64,000 nucleotides of DNA from Anaerocolumna sp. AGMB13020 (GCF_033100115.1 NZ_CP136910.1:5348001-5412000); one strand, 5' to 3'. Positions 1 through 8,721 are shown, counted from the first letter of the stretch. Program-made: numbers and translations. The notes: generated by a model not told the origin, from the letters alone.

Positions 1-302
1 TGGATGCCATTCAAAGTCCGGTATCCCTTTATGAGCCTGTTTACTCAGAAGGCGGAGATACCCTGTATATTATGGACCAGGTCAGTGACAAAAAGAATAA
101 AGAGGAAAACTGGATTGAAGAGATTGCATTAAAGGAAGCTCTCTCAAAACTTACCGACAGGGAAAGAGGAATAATAGAGCTTCGTTTTTATGAAGGCAAA
201 ACCCAGATGGAAGTGGCAAAAGAAATATGTATATCTCAAGCGCAGGTTTCCAGACTGGAAAAATCAGCACTGAAAAATATGAAAAATTATCTGAGTCAAT
301 AA
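1..302 (+). CDS. sigG: Sporulation sigma factor, C-terminal part (probably SigG)
   Basis: Partial gene; the reading frame is open from base 3 and 99 residues are visible. It carries region 4 of a sigma-70 family factor: LTDRERGIIELRFYEGKTQM followed by the helix-turn-helix ISQAQVSRLEK that reads the -35 element. The segment SLYEPVYSEGGDTLYIMDQ before it is typical of SigF/SigG forespore factors. Assignment to SigG rather than SigF rests on the neighbours: a YlmC/YmxH-type gene and nrdR follow, as in the common clostridial order sigE-sigG-ymxH-nrdR. In that setting it would direct late forespore transcription. An intrinsic terminator follows at once, so the sporulation operon ends here. Confidence 0.8.
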   Translation, partial: DAIQSPVSLYEPVYSEGGDTLYIMDQVSDKKNKEENWIEEIALKEALSKLTDRERGIIELRFYEGKTQMEVAKEICISQAQVSRLEKSALKNMKNYLSQ

Positions 303-310
303 ATTAAGTT

Positions 311-348
311 ATGCACCTTAACAAGAGTATTGTTAGGGTGTATTTTTT
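311..348 (+). terminator. Intrinsic terminator after sigG
   Basis: A 14-bp stem with two G.U pairs (311-324 with 330-343), a 5-nt loop and a run of T. It lies 9 bases after the sigma-factor stop codon. Confidence 0.85.
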
Positions 349-456
349 ATGCATCCCCATCATTTATTAATGGAACCTTTTTTCATTTGATATTGATTTT
401 TGTGGAAACCTCTAGTAAGCTAATAGAGCATTTTACTGAGGAGGAAAAAGGAGAGT

Positions 457-1557
457 ATGAAGAATAAAATATTTCAAGGCTTTGTACATATTTTAAGGAT
501 ATCGCTGGTATTGTCTTTCGTTCTAATATTATCAGGCTGTGCAGTTGAGGTAAGCAAGAATGATTCCAACAATGATTTAAAGGTTATGTACCTGGATGTG
601 GGACAGGGTGATGCCATACTGATACAGTCACAGGGAGAAGCTATGCTTATTGACGCCGGTGAGAAGGAGCAGGGAAGCACAGTAACCGGTTATCTGGAGC
701 AGGAAAATATAAAATCTCTAAAATATATTATCTGTACACATCCTCATAGTGACCATATCGGCGGGATGGCAGAGGTTATAAAAGAGTTTAGTGCAGACGT
801 AATATTTCTTGGTAATCAAAAGTATGATACAGAAACCTACAATAATTTAATCCATCTGGTGGACAAAAGGAAAATAACCAAGGTCTATCCCAAAGCAGGT
901 GACTCCTATCACCTTGGTGGCTCTTTGTTTGAGTTTCTAACACCTTTCGGAAAGGATTATGGTGAAAATATCAATAATTACTCTTTGGTAATTAAACTGA
1001 CCAATGGTAAGAATTCTTTTCTGTTTACCGGTGACATGGAAGAAGAAGCAGAGGAGGATCTGTTATCGAAAGGCCGCGATCTGGAGACAGATGTTTTAAA
1101 AGTCGGACATCATGGCTCTTTAACCAGCAGCAGTCTTGCATTCCTTAGAGCGGTAGATCCTGTTTATGCTGTAATTTCTGTTGGGAAAGATAATTCCTAT
1201 GGTCATCCTTCCGGTATTACACTGGCCAATCTCGAGGATGAGGATGTGCAGGTGTATCGAACGGACATAATGGGTACCGTTGTAATAAATAGTGATGGTG
1301 AAAATCTTTCAGTTAAGACAGAAGGTACTAACCCAAAGCAAACCACTGAATCATCGTTTGAAGAGAGCATTGACAATTTAACAGGCAATCTGGAAAATTC
1401 ATCTGATAAGAAATCTGAGAAATACGTATATGTAACGAATAAAGGAACGAAATATCATAAAAAAGGCTGCCAGTACATAAAGGATAACGGTAAAGCTATA
1501 TTAATGGAAGAAGCAAAAGCGGAGGGTTATGAAGCCTGCAGTATCTGCAAGCCTTAA
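457..1557 (+). CDS. ComEC/Rec2-type metallo-beta-lactamase lipoprotein with C-terminal zinc-finger-like module
   Basis: 366 residues. The N-terminal hydrophobic segment ends in a lipobox (LILSGC, Cys about residue 28), so the mature protein should be a membrane-anchored exported lipoprotein. Residues 41-290 form a metallo-beta-lactamase fold like the hydrolase domain of ComEC: YLDVGQGDAI, metal-binding HPHSDHIGG, FTGDM and VGHHGS. The last 45 residues (YHKKGCQYI...ACSICKP) look like the Ada-type zinc-binding module often attached to secreted nucleases. A secreted DNA-degrading or phosphodiesterase role is therefore plausible, but the substrate is an inference. A linker rich in S, T, N and E separates the two parts. 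The ribosome site GAGGAGGAAAAAGGAGAG fits this ATG. Confidence 0.85.
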   Translation: MKNKIFQGFVHILRISLVLSFVLILSGCAVEVSKNDSNNDLKVMYLDVGQGDAILIQSQGEAMLIDAGEKEQGSTVTGYLEQENIKSLKYIICTHPHSDHIGGMAEVIKEFSADVIFLGNQKYDTETYNNLIHLVDKRKITKVYPKAGDSYHLGGSLFEFLTPFGKDYGENINNYSLVIKLTNGKNSFLFTGDMEEEAEEDLLSKGRDLETDVLKVGHHGSLTSSSLAFLRAVDPVYAVISVGKDNSYGHPSGITLANLEDEDVQVYRTDIMGTVVINSDGENLSVKTEGTNPKQTTESSFEESIDNLTGNLENSSDKKSEKYVYVTNKGTKYHKKGCQYIKDNGKAILMEEAKAEGYEACSICKP

Positions 1558-1564
1558 GAAGCCT

Positions 1565-1828
1565 CTAAATATAAGCTGATTTTATCAGTACTTTTTCGGC
1601 ATCAATATCAACAAGAATAACATCGGTACCAATCTGCTTGATACAGTTATAATTTATTACATATTCCTGGTCTCTTCCTAAGAAACCCCAGATTTTACAG
1701 GGACCCGGTACGATAATATGCGTGATAATGCCGGTATTGACATCGAATTCCAAGTCGCAGACAAATCCCAGTCTTTCTCCGTCTCTGCAGTTGATTACTT
1801 CTTTCTGTTTTAAATCACACAGTCTCAT
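1565..1828 (-). CDS. YlmC/YmxH-family PRC-barrel protein
   Basis: 87 residues on the minus strand, converging on the preceding lipoprotein gene with a gap of only 7 bases. The sequence (MRLCDLKQKEVINCRDGERL, then GFVCDLEFD and a C-terminal DVILVDID) matches the small PRC-barrel family called YlmC/YmxH, which lies next to sigG in many Clostridia. The function is not established; PRC barrels are small beta folds found in RNA-maturation and membrane-associated proteins. The start is fixed by AAAGGAGG just upstream on the minus strand. It is divergent from nrdR. Confidence 0.85.
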   Translation of the reverse strand: MRLCDLKQKEVINCRDGERLGFVCDLEFDVNTGIITHIIVPGPCKIWGFLGRDQEYVINYNCIKQIGTDVILVDIDAEKVLIKSAYI

Positions 1829-1943
1829 AGGGCCTCCTTTTTCAATAGTCAGTACATTTAGGTGGAATAGTTATAGCGGGTTACAGACAGGCATCAGAAA
1901 AACTATCTATCTTAATATATGAAAAAAGTAGCATTAAAATATC

Positions 1944-1972
1944 TTGACCGATTGAATATCTTTCAATATAAT
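1944..1972 (+). promoter_or_regulatory. SigA-type promoter of nrdR
   Basis: TTGACC (1944-1949), 17-bp spacer, TATAAT (1967-1972). A transcript would begin near 1979. This lies inside a longer open frame that begins at 1919, so it argues that NrdR starts at the ATG at 2012. Confidence 0.8.
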
Positions 1973-2011
1973 CAACTTAAAGATGTTAGAGGGAAGGATA
2001 AGGTACAAATT

Positions 2012-2473
2012 ATGAGATGTCCATTTTGCGGAGATGAGAATACAAGAGTTATTGACTCAAGACCGGCAGACGATGGAAGTTCCATTCGAAGAAGACGTCA
2101 ATGTGATGAATGCTCAAAGCGTTTTACTACTTACGAAAAAGTAGAGACTATTCCTTTGGTAGTCATAAAGAAGGACAATAATCGTGAGCCTTATGACAGG
2201 TCGAAAATTGAAGCAGGTGTTTTTCGTTCCTGCCATAAAAGACCCATTTCTGTTGACCAGATGAAAGCACTGGTAGATGAAGTGGAGAATACCATATTTA
2301 ATATGGAAGAAAAAGAAATTAAGAGCTCTGTTATCGGTGAAATTCTTATGGACAAGCTTAAGGACCTTGATGCAGTGGCTTATGTCAGATTTGCTTCCGT
2401 TTATCGTGAATTTAAGGATGTAAATACTTTTGTGGATGAACTTAAGAAGATATTAGATGCGAAACAAGGGTAA
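2012..2473 (+). CDS. nrdR: Transcriptional repressor NrdR
   Basis: 153 residues, the usual NrdR length. The N-terminal zinc ribbon is seen as MRCPFCG...CDEC within the first 35 residues, with the basic stretch SSIRRRRQC and the FTTYE motif. The remainder is an ATP-cone domain (VVIKKDNNREPYDRSKIEAG...) that senses ATP/dATP. NrdR represses ribonucleotide reductase operons by binding NrdR boxes when dATP is high. The frame is open 31 codons further upstream, but the family start, the ribosome site (AGGGAAGGATAAGG) and an internal promoter support 2012. Its own terminator follows. Confidence 0.95.
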   Translation: MRCPFCGDENTRVIDSRPADDGSSIRRRRQCDECSKRFTTYEKVETIPLVVIKKDNNREPYDRSKIEAGVFRSCHKRPISVDQMKALVDEVENTIFNMEEKEIKSSVIGEILMDKLKDLDAVAYVRFASVYREFKDVNTFVDELKKILDAKQG

Positions 2474-2512
2474 ACTCCATCGAATGCACAGATTCTGATA
2501 AAGGAAGCGTAT

Positions 2513-2560
2513 AACAGCAGATAGCGCCTGTAATATACTCATATGCTATCTGCTGTTTTT
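2513..2560 (+). terminator. Intrinsic terminator after nrdR
   Basis: Perfect 13-bp stem (2513-2525 with 2545-2557) with a 19-nt loop, ending in a T run. Confidence 0.9.
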
Positions 2561-2575
2561 AATGTGAGGTAATGA

Positions 2576-2604
2576 TTGCCAGAATTCTGCTTTTTTGCTA
2601 TAAT
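2576..2604 (+). promoter_or_regulatory. SigA-type promoter of the yifB-dprA-topA operon
   Basis: TTGCCA (2576-2581), 17-bp spacer, TATAAT (2599-2604). It sits directly after the nrdR terminator and about 50 bases before the next start codon. Confidence 0.8.
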
Positions 2605-2652
2605 CATCATGGATGATGCTTCTGCCCCCGGAGAGAAAGGGAAAGGAGCAAT

Positions 2653-4182
2653 ATGTTTAGTAAAGTATACAGCGGAACGGTTTTGGGTATTGATAGCAGA
2701 AGAATTACCGTAGAAGCTGATATCAGTGATGGACTGCCGGTTTTCGACCTTGTAGGATATCTTGGTTCCGAGGTCAGAGAAGCCAGGGAAAGGGTTCGCA
2801 TTTCATTAAAAAATTCAGGTTACCGTTTGCCGGCGAAACGAATAACCATTAATCTGTCACCGGCTGATATGCGCAAGGAGGGGACGGCATTTGACCTGCC
2901 CATTGCCATATCCGTTCTTGCAGCCCTTGGACTGCTTCTGGAAGAAAGTCTTAAAGATACCCTGTTTATAGGTGAACTAAGTTTGAATGGTGAAGTAAAA
3001 AAGGTAAACGGAGTCCTGCCGATAGTGTATATGGCATACGAGCAGGGTTTTAAAAGATGTATTGTACCCTCCTGTAATGTAAGAGAAGGTGCGGTAGTTA
3101 AGGGAATTGAAGTATATGGTGTGGATTCCTTGACGCAGGTTGCAGAATTCCTAAGCGGAAACCTGCATCTTGCTCCGTGTTGCTTACAGGCAGAGGATTT
3201 AAAACCTAGCAGGGAAGATACGCAAATTGACTTTTCTGATATCGTTGGACAGGAGCTGGCAAAAAGGGCAATTGAAATTGCTGCCTGTGGTATGCACAAT
3301 ATTCTTTTAATCGGACCACCTGGTTCCGGTAAGACAATGCTTGCCAGAAGAATTCCCTCCATTCTTCCTGAACTTTCCTTCGAAGAAAGTCTTGAAATTT
3401 CTAAAATATATAGTGTCTCAGGATTATTAGATAATAATCAGTCTTTGATTCTTAACCGCCCTTTTCGTTCTCCTCATCATACAATTACCACCACTGCATT
3501 AACCGGAGGAGGAAGATTCCCGATGCCAGGAGAGATAAGTCTGGCTCATATGGGGGTTCTGTTTTTAGATGAATTCCCTGAATTTAACCGAAAGACCATC
3601 GAAATTCTCAGACAGCCCCTGGAGGAAAATGAAATAACAATTACTCGACTAAACGGTACCTTTCGTTATCCGGCTAATCTCATGCTTTGTACAGCTATGA
3701 ATCCGTGCAATTGCGGTTATTACCCTGACAGGAATAAATGCCATTGCTCCTTGTCACAGGTAAGAAATTATCTGGGCAAAATAAGCCGCCCGCTTTTGGA
3801 CCGAATCGATATTAGCATAGAAGTACCCCAGTCAGATTATAAGGATTTGAATAAGAAGGGAGGAAGAGAAACCTCTGCTGCGATTAGGGAGAGAGTTATG
3901 AAAGGGAGACTGGCCCAGACGGAGCGGTACAAAAAGGATCGGATTCATTTTAATTCCCAGCTTACCACCAGAATGCTGCAGGAATACTGCGCATTGGGTA
4001 AGAAGGAAGAAAAATTGATGGAGGAAGCTTATGCCAGATTAAACCTTAGTGCCAGAACCTATCACAGGGTATTAAAGGTAGCCAGGACTATTGCGGATCT
4101 GGATGGAAGTGAAAGCATACAAGAAAAGCATTTAAGTGAAGCTATTTGTTATCGCAGCATGGATAAGAAGTATTGGGATTAA
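2653..4182 (+). CDS. YifB/ComM-family Mg-chelatase-like AAA+ ATPase
   Basis: 509 residues, full length for the family. The N-terminal third is a Lon-protease-like (ChlI) domain (FDLVGYLGSEVREARERVR, NLSPADMRKEGTAFDL). The AAA+ core begins near residue 210 with Walker A GPPGSGKTMLARR, then HHTITTTALTGGG, Walker B VLFLDEFPEF and ATAMNPCNCGYY-like loops, followed by the C-terminal Mg-chelatase domain. Members related to ComM are helicases promoting branch migration during natural transformation. The neighbouring DprA gene, which also acts on incoming single-stranded DNA, agrees with that role. Whether this organism is transformable cannot be read from the window. Confidence 0.9.
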   Translation: MFSKVYSGTVLGIDSRRITVEADISDGLPVFDLVGYLGSEVREARERVRISLKNSGYRLPAKRITINLSPADMRKEGTAFDLPIAISVLAALGLLLEESLKDTLFIGELSLNGEVKKVNGVLPIVYMAYEQGFKRCIVPSCNVREGAVVKGIEVYGVDSLTQVAEFLSGNLHLAPCCLQAEDLKPSREDTQIDFSDIVGQELAKRAIEIAACGMHNILLIGPPGSGKTMLARRIPSILPELSFEESLEISKIYSVSGLLDNNQSLILNRPFRSPHHTITTTALTGGGRFPMPGEISLAHMGVLFLDEFPEFNRKTIEILRQPLEENEITITRLNGTFRYPANLMLCTAMNPCNCGYYPDRNKCHCSLSQVRNYLGKISRPLLDRIDISIEVPQSDYKDLNKKGGRETSAAIRERVMKGRLAQTERYKKDRIHFNSQLTTRMLQEYCALGKKEEKLMEEAYARLNLSARTYHRVLKVARTIADLDGSESIQEKHLSEAICYRSMDKKYWD

Positions 4183-4239
4183 AGCTAATGGCAGACTCAC
4201 TAAGAAAATGTCTTTTAGGAAATCATTTCAGGAGGTCAA

Positions 4240-5325
4240 ATGACAAAAAAAGAATGCTGGTTCTGGTTATGCGGTATAGAAATGAGCATAAAAAAGAAGA
4301 ATTTAATATTATCTTATTTTTCTTCCATTGAAGAGATATTTGAGGTAGACTTCGAGGAATTTAAGAAGATACCGGAATTAAATGAAAAAGATCTGGAACG
4401 TATCAGTGGAACCAGACAGAGGAGCAAGGTGCAGGAAAGCTATGCTAAACTAAAAGAGAAAGGCATATATTTTGTATCAATAGAGGACGAAGTGTACCCT
4501 GGAAAATTAAGAAATATCTATGAGGCACCACTGGGGTTATTCTATAAAGGAAAGCTTCCGGAGGAAGGTAAAGTCCACATTGCAGTCGTCGGTGCAAGAA
4601 ACTGCTCGGATTACGGAAGGGAAACAGCCGTATCTTTTTCAAAAGCTTTCGCAAGAGCGGGAATTGGAACCATCAGCGGACTTGCAGCAGGCATTGATGG
4701 TGCTGCCCATTGGGGGAGTTTGGCGGCAGAAGGAACGACTTATGCAGTACTAGGGTGCGGAGCCGATATTTGTTATCCCAAAGAAAATTTTAACATTTAT
4801 CTGAATACTGCTGCCAAGGGAGGAATTATCTCAGAGTATGTACAGGGGACAGGGCCAAGAGCATATCATTTTCCTATGAGGAATCGGATTATCAGCGGAT
4901 TGGCAGACGGGATACTTGTAGTGGAAGCCAGAGACAAAAGCGGTTCCTTGATAACCGTTGATTATGGTTTGGAGCAAGGCAGGAATATCTATGCAGTACC
5001 GGGAAGACCAGGAGATATACTCAGTAATGGATGCAATAACCTGCTTAAGATGGGGGCTAAATTATGCACGGAACCAGAGGATATACTAGAGGATTACATG
5101 GATTTCTGTAAAAATATACCTAAACTCATGAAAAAAAATGATAAATTACTTGAAGACAGGGAAAAAATAGTGTATGCTTGTTTAAGCCGTATCCCAAAAC
5201 ACCTGAATGAAATAGCCGAAGAGACAGATATGGCTATCGGAGAATTGGCTCAAATACTTTTTCAGTTGGAATGGAAGAATTTTATTAAGCAAACAAGAGC
5301 AAATTATTATATAACAGATATCTGA
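4240..5325 (+). CDS. dprA: DNA-processing protein DprA (Smf)
   Basis: 361 residues. After a SAM-like helical N-terminus (residues 1-75), a Rossmann-like DprA core has the family signatures VGARNCSDYGRE, SGLAAGIDGAAHWGSL, LGCGADICYP and the FPMRNRIISGL block. The C-terminal 60 residues form the expected winged helix (HLNEIAEETDMAIGELAQIL). DprA loads RecA on incoming single-stranded DNA during transformation. The gene sits 57 bases after the YifB/ComM gene and 70 bases before topA in one operon. The ribosome site is AGGAGGTCAA. Confidence 0.95.
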   Translation: MTKKECWFWLCGIEMSIKKKNLILSYFSSIEEIFEVDFEEFKKIPELNEKDLERISGTRQRSKVQESYAKLKEKGIYFVSIEDEVYPGKLRNIYEAPLGLFYKGKLPEEGKVHIAVVGARNCSDYGRETAVSFSKAFARAGIGTISGLAAGIDGAAHWGSLAAEGTTYAVLGCGADICYPKENFNIYLNTAAKGGIISEYVQGTGPRAYHFPMRNRIISGLADGILVVEARDKSGSLITVDYGLEQGRNIYAVPGRPGDILSNGCNNLLKMGAKLCTEPEDILEDYMDFCKNIPKLMKKNDKLLEDREKIVYACLSRIPKHLNEIAEETDMAIGELAQILFQLEWKNFIKQTRANYYITDI

Positions 5326-5394
5326 CGAAGGGAGCTTTACAGCCTGCTCTCCTTTGAAGAAAATAGAAATAGTTTACCAGATAGGGGAGTGCAC

Positions 5395-7449
5395 ATGAAT
5401 CTAGTTATTGTTGAATCACCAGCAAAAGCTAAAACAATCAAAAAATTTTTAGGTGCTAACTACGAAGTGGTGGCTTCAAACGGACATGTTAGAGACTTAC
5501 CAAAAAGTCAGCTGGGTATTGATACTACGAATGATTATGAACCGAAATATATTACCATAAGAGGCAAAGGAGATCTTCTGGCAAAGCTCAGAAAAGAAGT
5601 GAAAAAAGCAGATAAAATTTATCTTGCAACTGACCCTGACCGTGAGGGTGAGGCGATTTCCTGGCATCTTACGAAGACTTTGAAACTTGAAGATAGTACC
5701 TGCAGCAGGATTACTTTTAACGAAATAACCAAAAATGCAGTGAAAGCTTCCATAAAACAGGCCAGAGATATCGATATGAATCTTGTGGATTCTCAGCAGA
5801 CCAGAAGAATACTAGACCGTATGGTAGGTTATAGTATAAGCCCGCTCCTTTGGGCAAAGGTAAAAAGAGGGCTGAGTGCCGGACGTGTTCAATCCGTCGC
5901 ACTTCGTATAATCTGCGATCGGGAAGATGAAATCAATGCTTTTTTACCGGAAGAATACTGGTCACTGGAAGGCAGCTTTCAGGTTGAAGGTGAGAAAAAA
6001 CCTTTAACAGCCAAGCTGATTACTTCCTCTCTGGAAAAGAAGAGTATCTCATCAGAACAGGAATTAAACGAGATATTAAAAGATCTTGACAAAGCGGATT
6101 ATAAGATTTCTGAAATTAAGAGAGGCGAAAGACAGAAAAAACCGCCGTTGCCCTTTACTACCAGTACTTTGCAGCAGGAAGCCGCCAAGACCTTGAATTT
6201 CTCAACGTCAAAGACCATGCGACTGGCGCAGCAGCTTTATGAAGGTATTGATATCAAAGGCCATGGAACCATTGGTTTAATAACCTACTTAAGAACAGAT
6301 TCCGTTCGTATATCCGAAGAAGCGGAGAACTTTGCCCGTGAATTCATTGAGAAGAACTATGGCAGCAGCTATAATACCGAGGCAGAAGAAAAAAAGAATA
6401 CTGGAAAGAAGATACAGGATGCCCATGAGGCAATCAGACCCACCTATACAGATCTGACACCGGTAATCGTGAAGGAATCCCTAAGCAGAGATTTATTCAG
6501 GTTATACCAGCTTATATGGAAACGATTTGTAGGCAGCAGAATGGCGCCGGCCAGATATGAGACCATTAATGTTAAAATAGATGCAAAGGGATATAAATTC
6601 AGTACATCTGCATCTAAAATGATTTTTGACGGATATCTCAGCGTTTATGCGGAAGAAGAAGAAAATGAAAGCCATGCAATGTTAAAGGATATTTCGGAAG
6701 AATCCAAAGTGAAGTTTCTGGAGTTCAATCCCGCCCAGCATTTTACCCAGGCACCACCTCACTATACAGAGGCGTCTCTTGTCAAGACACTGGAGGAACT
6801 GGGTATTGGAAGACCCAGTACGTATTCCCCTACGATATCTACAATTTTAGCAAGAAGGTATATCGTGAAGGAGAATAAGAATCTCTATGTGACAGAACTT
6901 GGTGAAGTTGTTAACAATATTATGAAGGAAGCATTTTCAACAATTGTTGATGTTAACTTTACAGCAAACCTGGAATCACTTCTGGATAAAGTGGAAGACG
7001 GCAGTGTTTATTGGAAAACTGTTGTAAGAAATTTCTACCCCGATCTGGATGAAGCTGTCAATAAAGCAAAAGACAGTTTGGAAGAAGTCAAGATAGAAGA
7101 TGAGAAGACTGATATTATCTGTGAGGAATGCGGAAGGAACATGGTAATCAAATATGGACCCCACGGAAAATTTTTAGCATGTCCAGGTTTTCCTGAATGC
7201 AGGAATACAAAACCTTATCTTGAAAAAATCGGTGTAGCCTGCCCGTTATGCGGGAAGGATGTGGTTATTCGTAAGACAAAGAAAGGGCGTAAGTACTACG
7301 GATGTGAGAATAATCCGGAATGTGAATTTATGTCCTGGCAGAAACCTACGGATCAAAAATGCCCTAAATGTGGAAATGTGCTTATTGAAAAAGGTAATTC
7401 TTTGGTATGCCTCGATGATAAATGTGGCGGTATTGTTGTGAATAAATAA
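5395..7449 (+). CDS. topA: DNA topoisomerase I
   Basis: 684 residues. The TOPRIM domain is at the N-terminus (VIVESPAKAKTIKKFLG; DPDREGEAISWHL), followed by the type IA core with the catalytic tyrosine context TYLRTDS. Three zinc ribbons close the protein: CEECGRN...CPGFPEC, CPLCGKD...CENNPEC and CPKCGNV...CLDDKC. The enzyme relaxes negative supercoils through a transient 5'-phosphotyrosine single-strand break. A GTG two codons upstream (5389) is possible, but it overlaps the ribosome site AGGGGAG, so the ATG at 5395 is preferred. Confidence 0.97.
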   Translation: MNLVIVESPAKAKTIKKFLGANYEVVASNGHVRDLPKSQLGIDTTNDYEPKYITIRGKGDLLAKLRKEVKKADKIYLATDPDREGEAISWHLTKTLKLEDSTCSRITFNEITKNAVKASIKQARDIDMNLVDSQQTRRILDRMVGYSISPLLWAKVKRGLSAGRVQSVALRIICDREDEINAFLPEEYWSLEGSFQVEGEKKPLTAKLITSSLEKKSISSEQELNEILKDLDKADYKISEIKRGERQKKPPLPFTTSTLQQEAAKTLNFSTSKTMRLAQQLYEGIDIKGHGTIGLITYLRTDSVRISEEAENFAREFIEKNYGSSYNTEAEEKKNTGKKIQDAHEAIRPTYTDLTPVIVKESLSRDLFRLYQLIWKRFVGSRMAPARYETINVKIDAKGYKFSTSASKMIFDGYLSVYAEEEENESHAMLKDISEESKVKFLEFNPAQHFTQAPPHYTEASLVKTLEELGIGRPSTYSPTISTILARRYIVKENKNLYVTELGEVVNNIMKEAFSTIVDVNFTANLESLLDKVEDGSVYWKTVVRNFYPDLDEAVNKAKDSLEEVKIEDEKTDIICEECGRNMVIKYGPHGKFLACPGFPECRNTKPYLEKIGVACPLCGKDVVIRKTKKGRKYYGCENNPECEFMSWQKPTDQKCPKCGNVLIEKGNSLVCLDDKCGGIVVNK

Positions 7450-7509
7450 GAAATATACGAAAAACAGATATATTATATTAAAATGTGCGTCAAAAAGAAG
7501 AAATAACTA

Positions 7510-7538
7510 TTGTTTTTATGAAAAAGGTATGATACTAT
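7510..7538 (+). promoter_or_regulatory. Probable codY promoter
   Basis: TTGTTT (7510-7515), 17-bp spacer, TACTAT (7533-7538), with an extended -10 TG at 7530-7531. A transcript would start near 7545, leaving a leader of about 165 nt that contains the inverted repeat at 7559-7590. Confidence 0.55.
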
Positions 7539-7550
7539 TTATCTAATGTT

Positions 7551-7611
7551 AATACAACTTATCAGAAATAGTTCTTCTGGTTTCTGATAAAGGCAGTTTT
7601 GTTGCTGTCGT
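7551..7611. repeat. Two-hairpin element in the codY leader (shared with the flhB-flhA gap)
   Basis: A perfect 10-bp inverted repeat TTATCAGAAA (7559-7568) / TTTCTGATAA (7581-7590) with a 12-nt loop, followed by a smaller stem GGCAG / CTGTC (about 7592-7609). Its reverse complement aligns along about 55 bases with 29355-29411 between flhB and flhA: same stem, same loop length, same accompanying CTGCC hairpin. The arms resemble halves of the CodY box (TTTTCWGAAAA) but imperfectly. Confidence 0.8.
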
Positions 7612-7708
7612 ATCCAAGATTTAAATGACCGGTATCTTATATTGCGAATTAATTACTGGTTATTTAGAAGAATCAGATAAACAAGCGGGGGTACTGGGAG
7701 GTTATTTC

Positions 7709-8479
7709 ATGAGTGTACAGTTGCTCGATAAGACGAGAAAGATTAATAAGCTATTACACAATAACAATTCTCACAAGGTAGTTTTTAATGATATCTGTGA
7801 AGTGTTAAGCGAGATTCTGGAATCCAATATTCTGGTAATCAGCAAAAAAGGTAAGGTTCTGGGTATTAAGAACAGAGAAGATATCGTAGAAATCAAGGAA
7901 TTAATCAAAGATGCCGTAGGTGGTTATATTGACCAGATGTTAAATGAGCGTCTGCTTAATATTCTTTCTACCAAAGAGAATGTTAATCTATTGACACTTG
8001 GCTTTGAGCTTGATACAGATATTAGCTATCAAGCAATTATTATTCCTATCGATATTGCAGGGGAGAGGCTTGGGACATTGTTTTTATATAAGAGCATAAA
8101 GCCTTACGACCTGGACGATATTATTCTCAGTGAATACGGTACCACAGTTGTTGGACTTGAAATGATGCGTTCTGTAAATGAAGAGAATGCGGAAGAGAGC
8201 CGGAAGGTTCAGATTGTTAAATCGGCAATCAGTACTTTGTCCTTTTCTGAATTGGAAGCAATTATTCATATCTTTGAGGAACTGGAAGGAAATGAAGGTA
8301 TTCTGGTAGCCAGCAAGATTGCTGACAGGGTCGGTATAACCAGATCGGTGATTGTGAATGCTCTTCGTAAATTTGAAAGTGCCGGAGTTATTGAATCACG
8401 TTCCTCCGGTATGAAAGGTACTTATATAAAAGTACTTAATGATGTTGTTTTCGATGAGCTTAAAAAACTGAACAAGTAA
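7709..8479 (+). CDS. codY: GTP- and branched-chain-amino-acid-sensing repressor CodY
   Basis: 256 residues, near the standard CodY length. The N-terminal GAF-type domain (MSVQLLDKTRKINKLL through about residue 155) binds isoleucine/leucine/valine. The C-terminal winged helix-turn-helix is clear: SFSELEAIIHIFEELEG, ASKIADRVGITRSVIVNALR, FESAGVIESRSSGMKGTYIK. CodY represses nutrient-scavenging, and often motility and competence, genes in rich medium. It stands directly before the flagellar operon, as in Bacillus. The frame is open 28 codons upstream, but the GGGAGG ribosome site and the family N-terminus set the start. Confidence 0.97.
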   Translation: MSVQLLDKTRKINKLLHNNNSHKVVFNDICEVLSEILESNILVISKKGKVLGIKNREDIVEIKELIKDAVGGYIDQMLNERLLNILSTKENVNLLTLGFELDTDISYQAIIIPIDIAGERLGTLFLYKSIKPYDLDDIILSEYGTTVVGLEMMRSVNEENAEESRKVQIVKSAISTLSFSELEAIIHIFEELEGNEGILVASKIADRVGITRSVIVNALRKFESAGVIESRSSGMKGTYIKVLNDVVFDELKKLNK

Positions 8480-8530
8480 ATTATAGAAATATTACATTAT
8501 TTTAACAAAATAGTGAGAAAGATTAAGAGA

Positions 8531-8571
8531 ATGGATTTATAAATTGTATACAATTTATAAATCCATTTTTT
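8531..8571 (+). terminator. Intrinsic terminator after codY
   Basis: Perfect 16-bp stem (8531-8546 with 8551-8566), loop TATA, then a run of T. The stem is palindromic and AT-rich and separates codY from the flagellar operon. Confidence 0.85.
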
Positions 8572-8686
8572 ATGCAATTTATTCATTATATATACGAAAA
8601 TGTCGAAAATTAGGAGCACTAATTAACCGTATTCATAGGTTTTAGACAAAAAGATTTTCCGCATAAATAGTGCATTTGAGCTATAT

Positions 8687-8715
8687 TTCGAATAATTTAC
8701 AATATATGATATAAT
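8687..8715 (+). promoter_or_regulatory. Probable flagellar operon promoter
   Basis: Extended -10 TGATATAAT (8707-8715) with only a weak -35 (TTTCGA, 8687-8692) at 17-bp spacing. It would start the flgB transcript near 8722 and leave a leader of about 220 nt. Confidence 0.6.
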
Positions 8716-8721
8716 AGTACT

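Noticed and set aside
2820..3362. Long minus-strand frames opposite yifB, fliI (13857-14426) and cheC (38049-38660)
   Set aside because: They lie wholly inside strong + strand genes, have no ribosome sites and their protein sequences resemble no family; they are shadows of codon bias.
5326..5358. Terminator between dprA and topA
   Set aside because: The AAGGGAGC/GCTCTCCTT hairpin has a bulge and no T run, so transcription probably continues into topA.
7559..7590. Calling the codY-leader inverted repeat a definite CodY operator
   Set aside because: Each arm has about five or six mismatches to the 15-base CodY box, so only a tentative link is reported.
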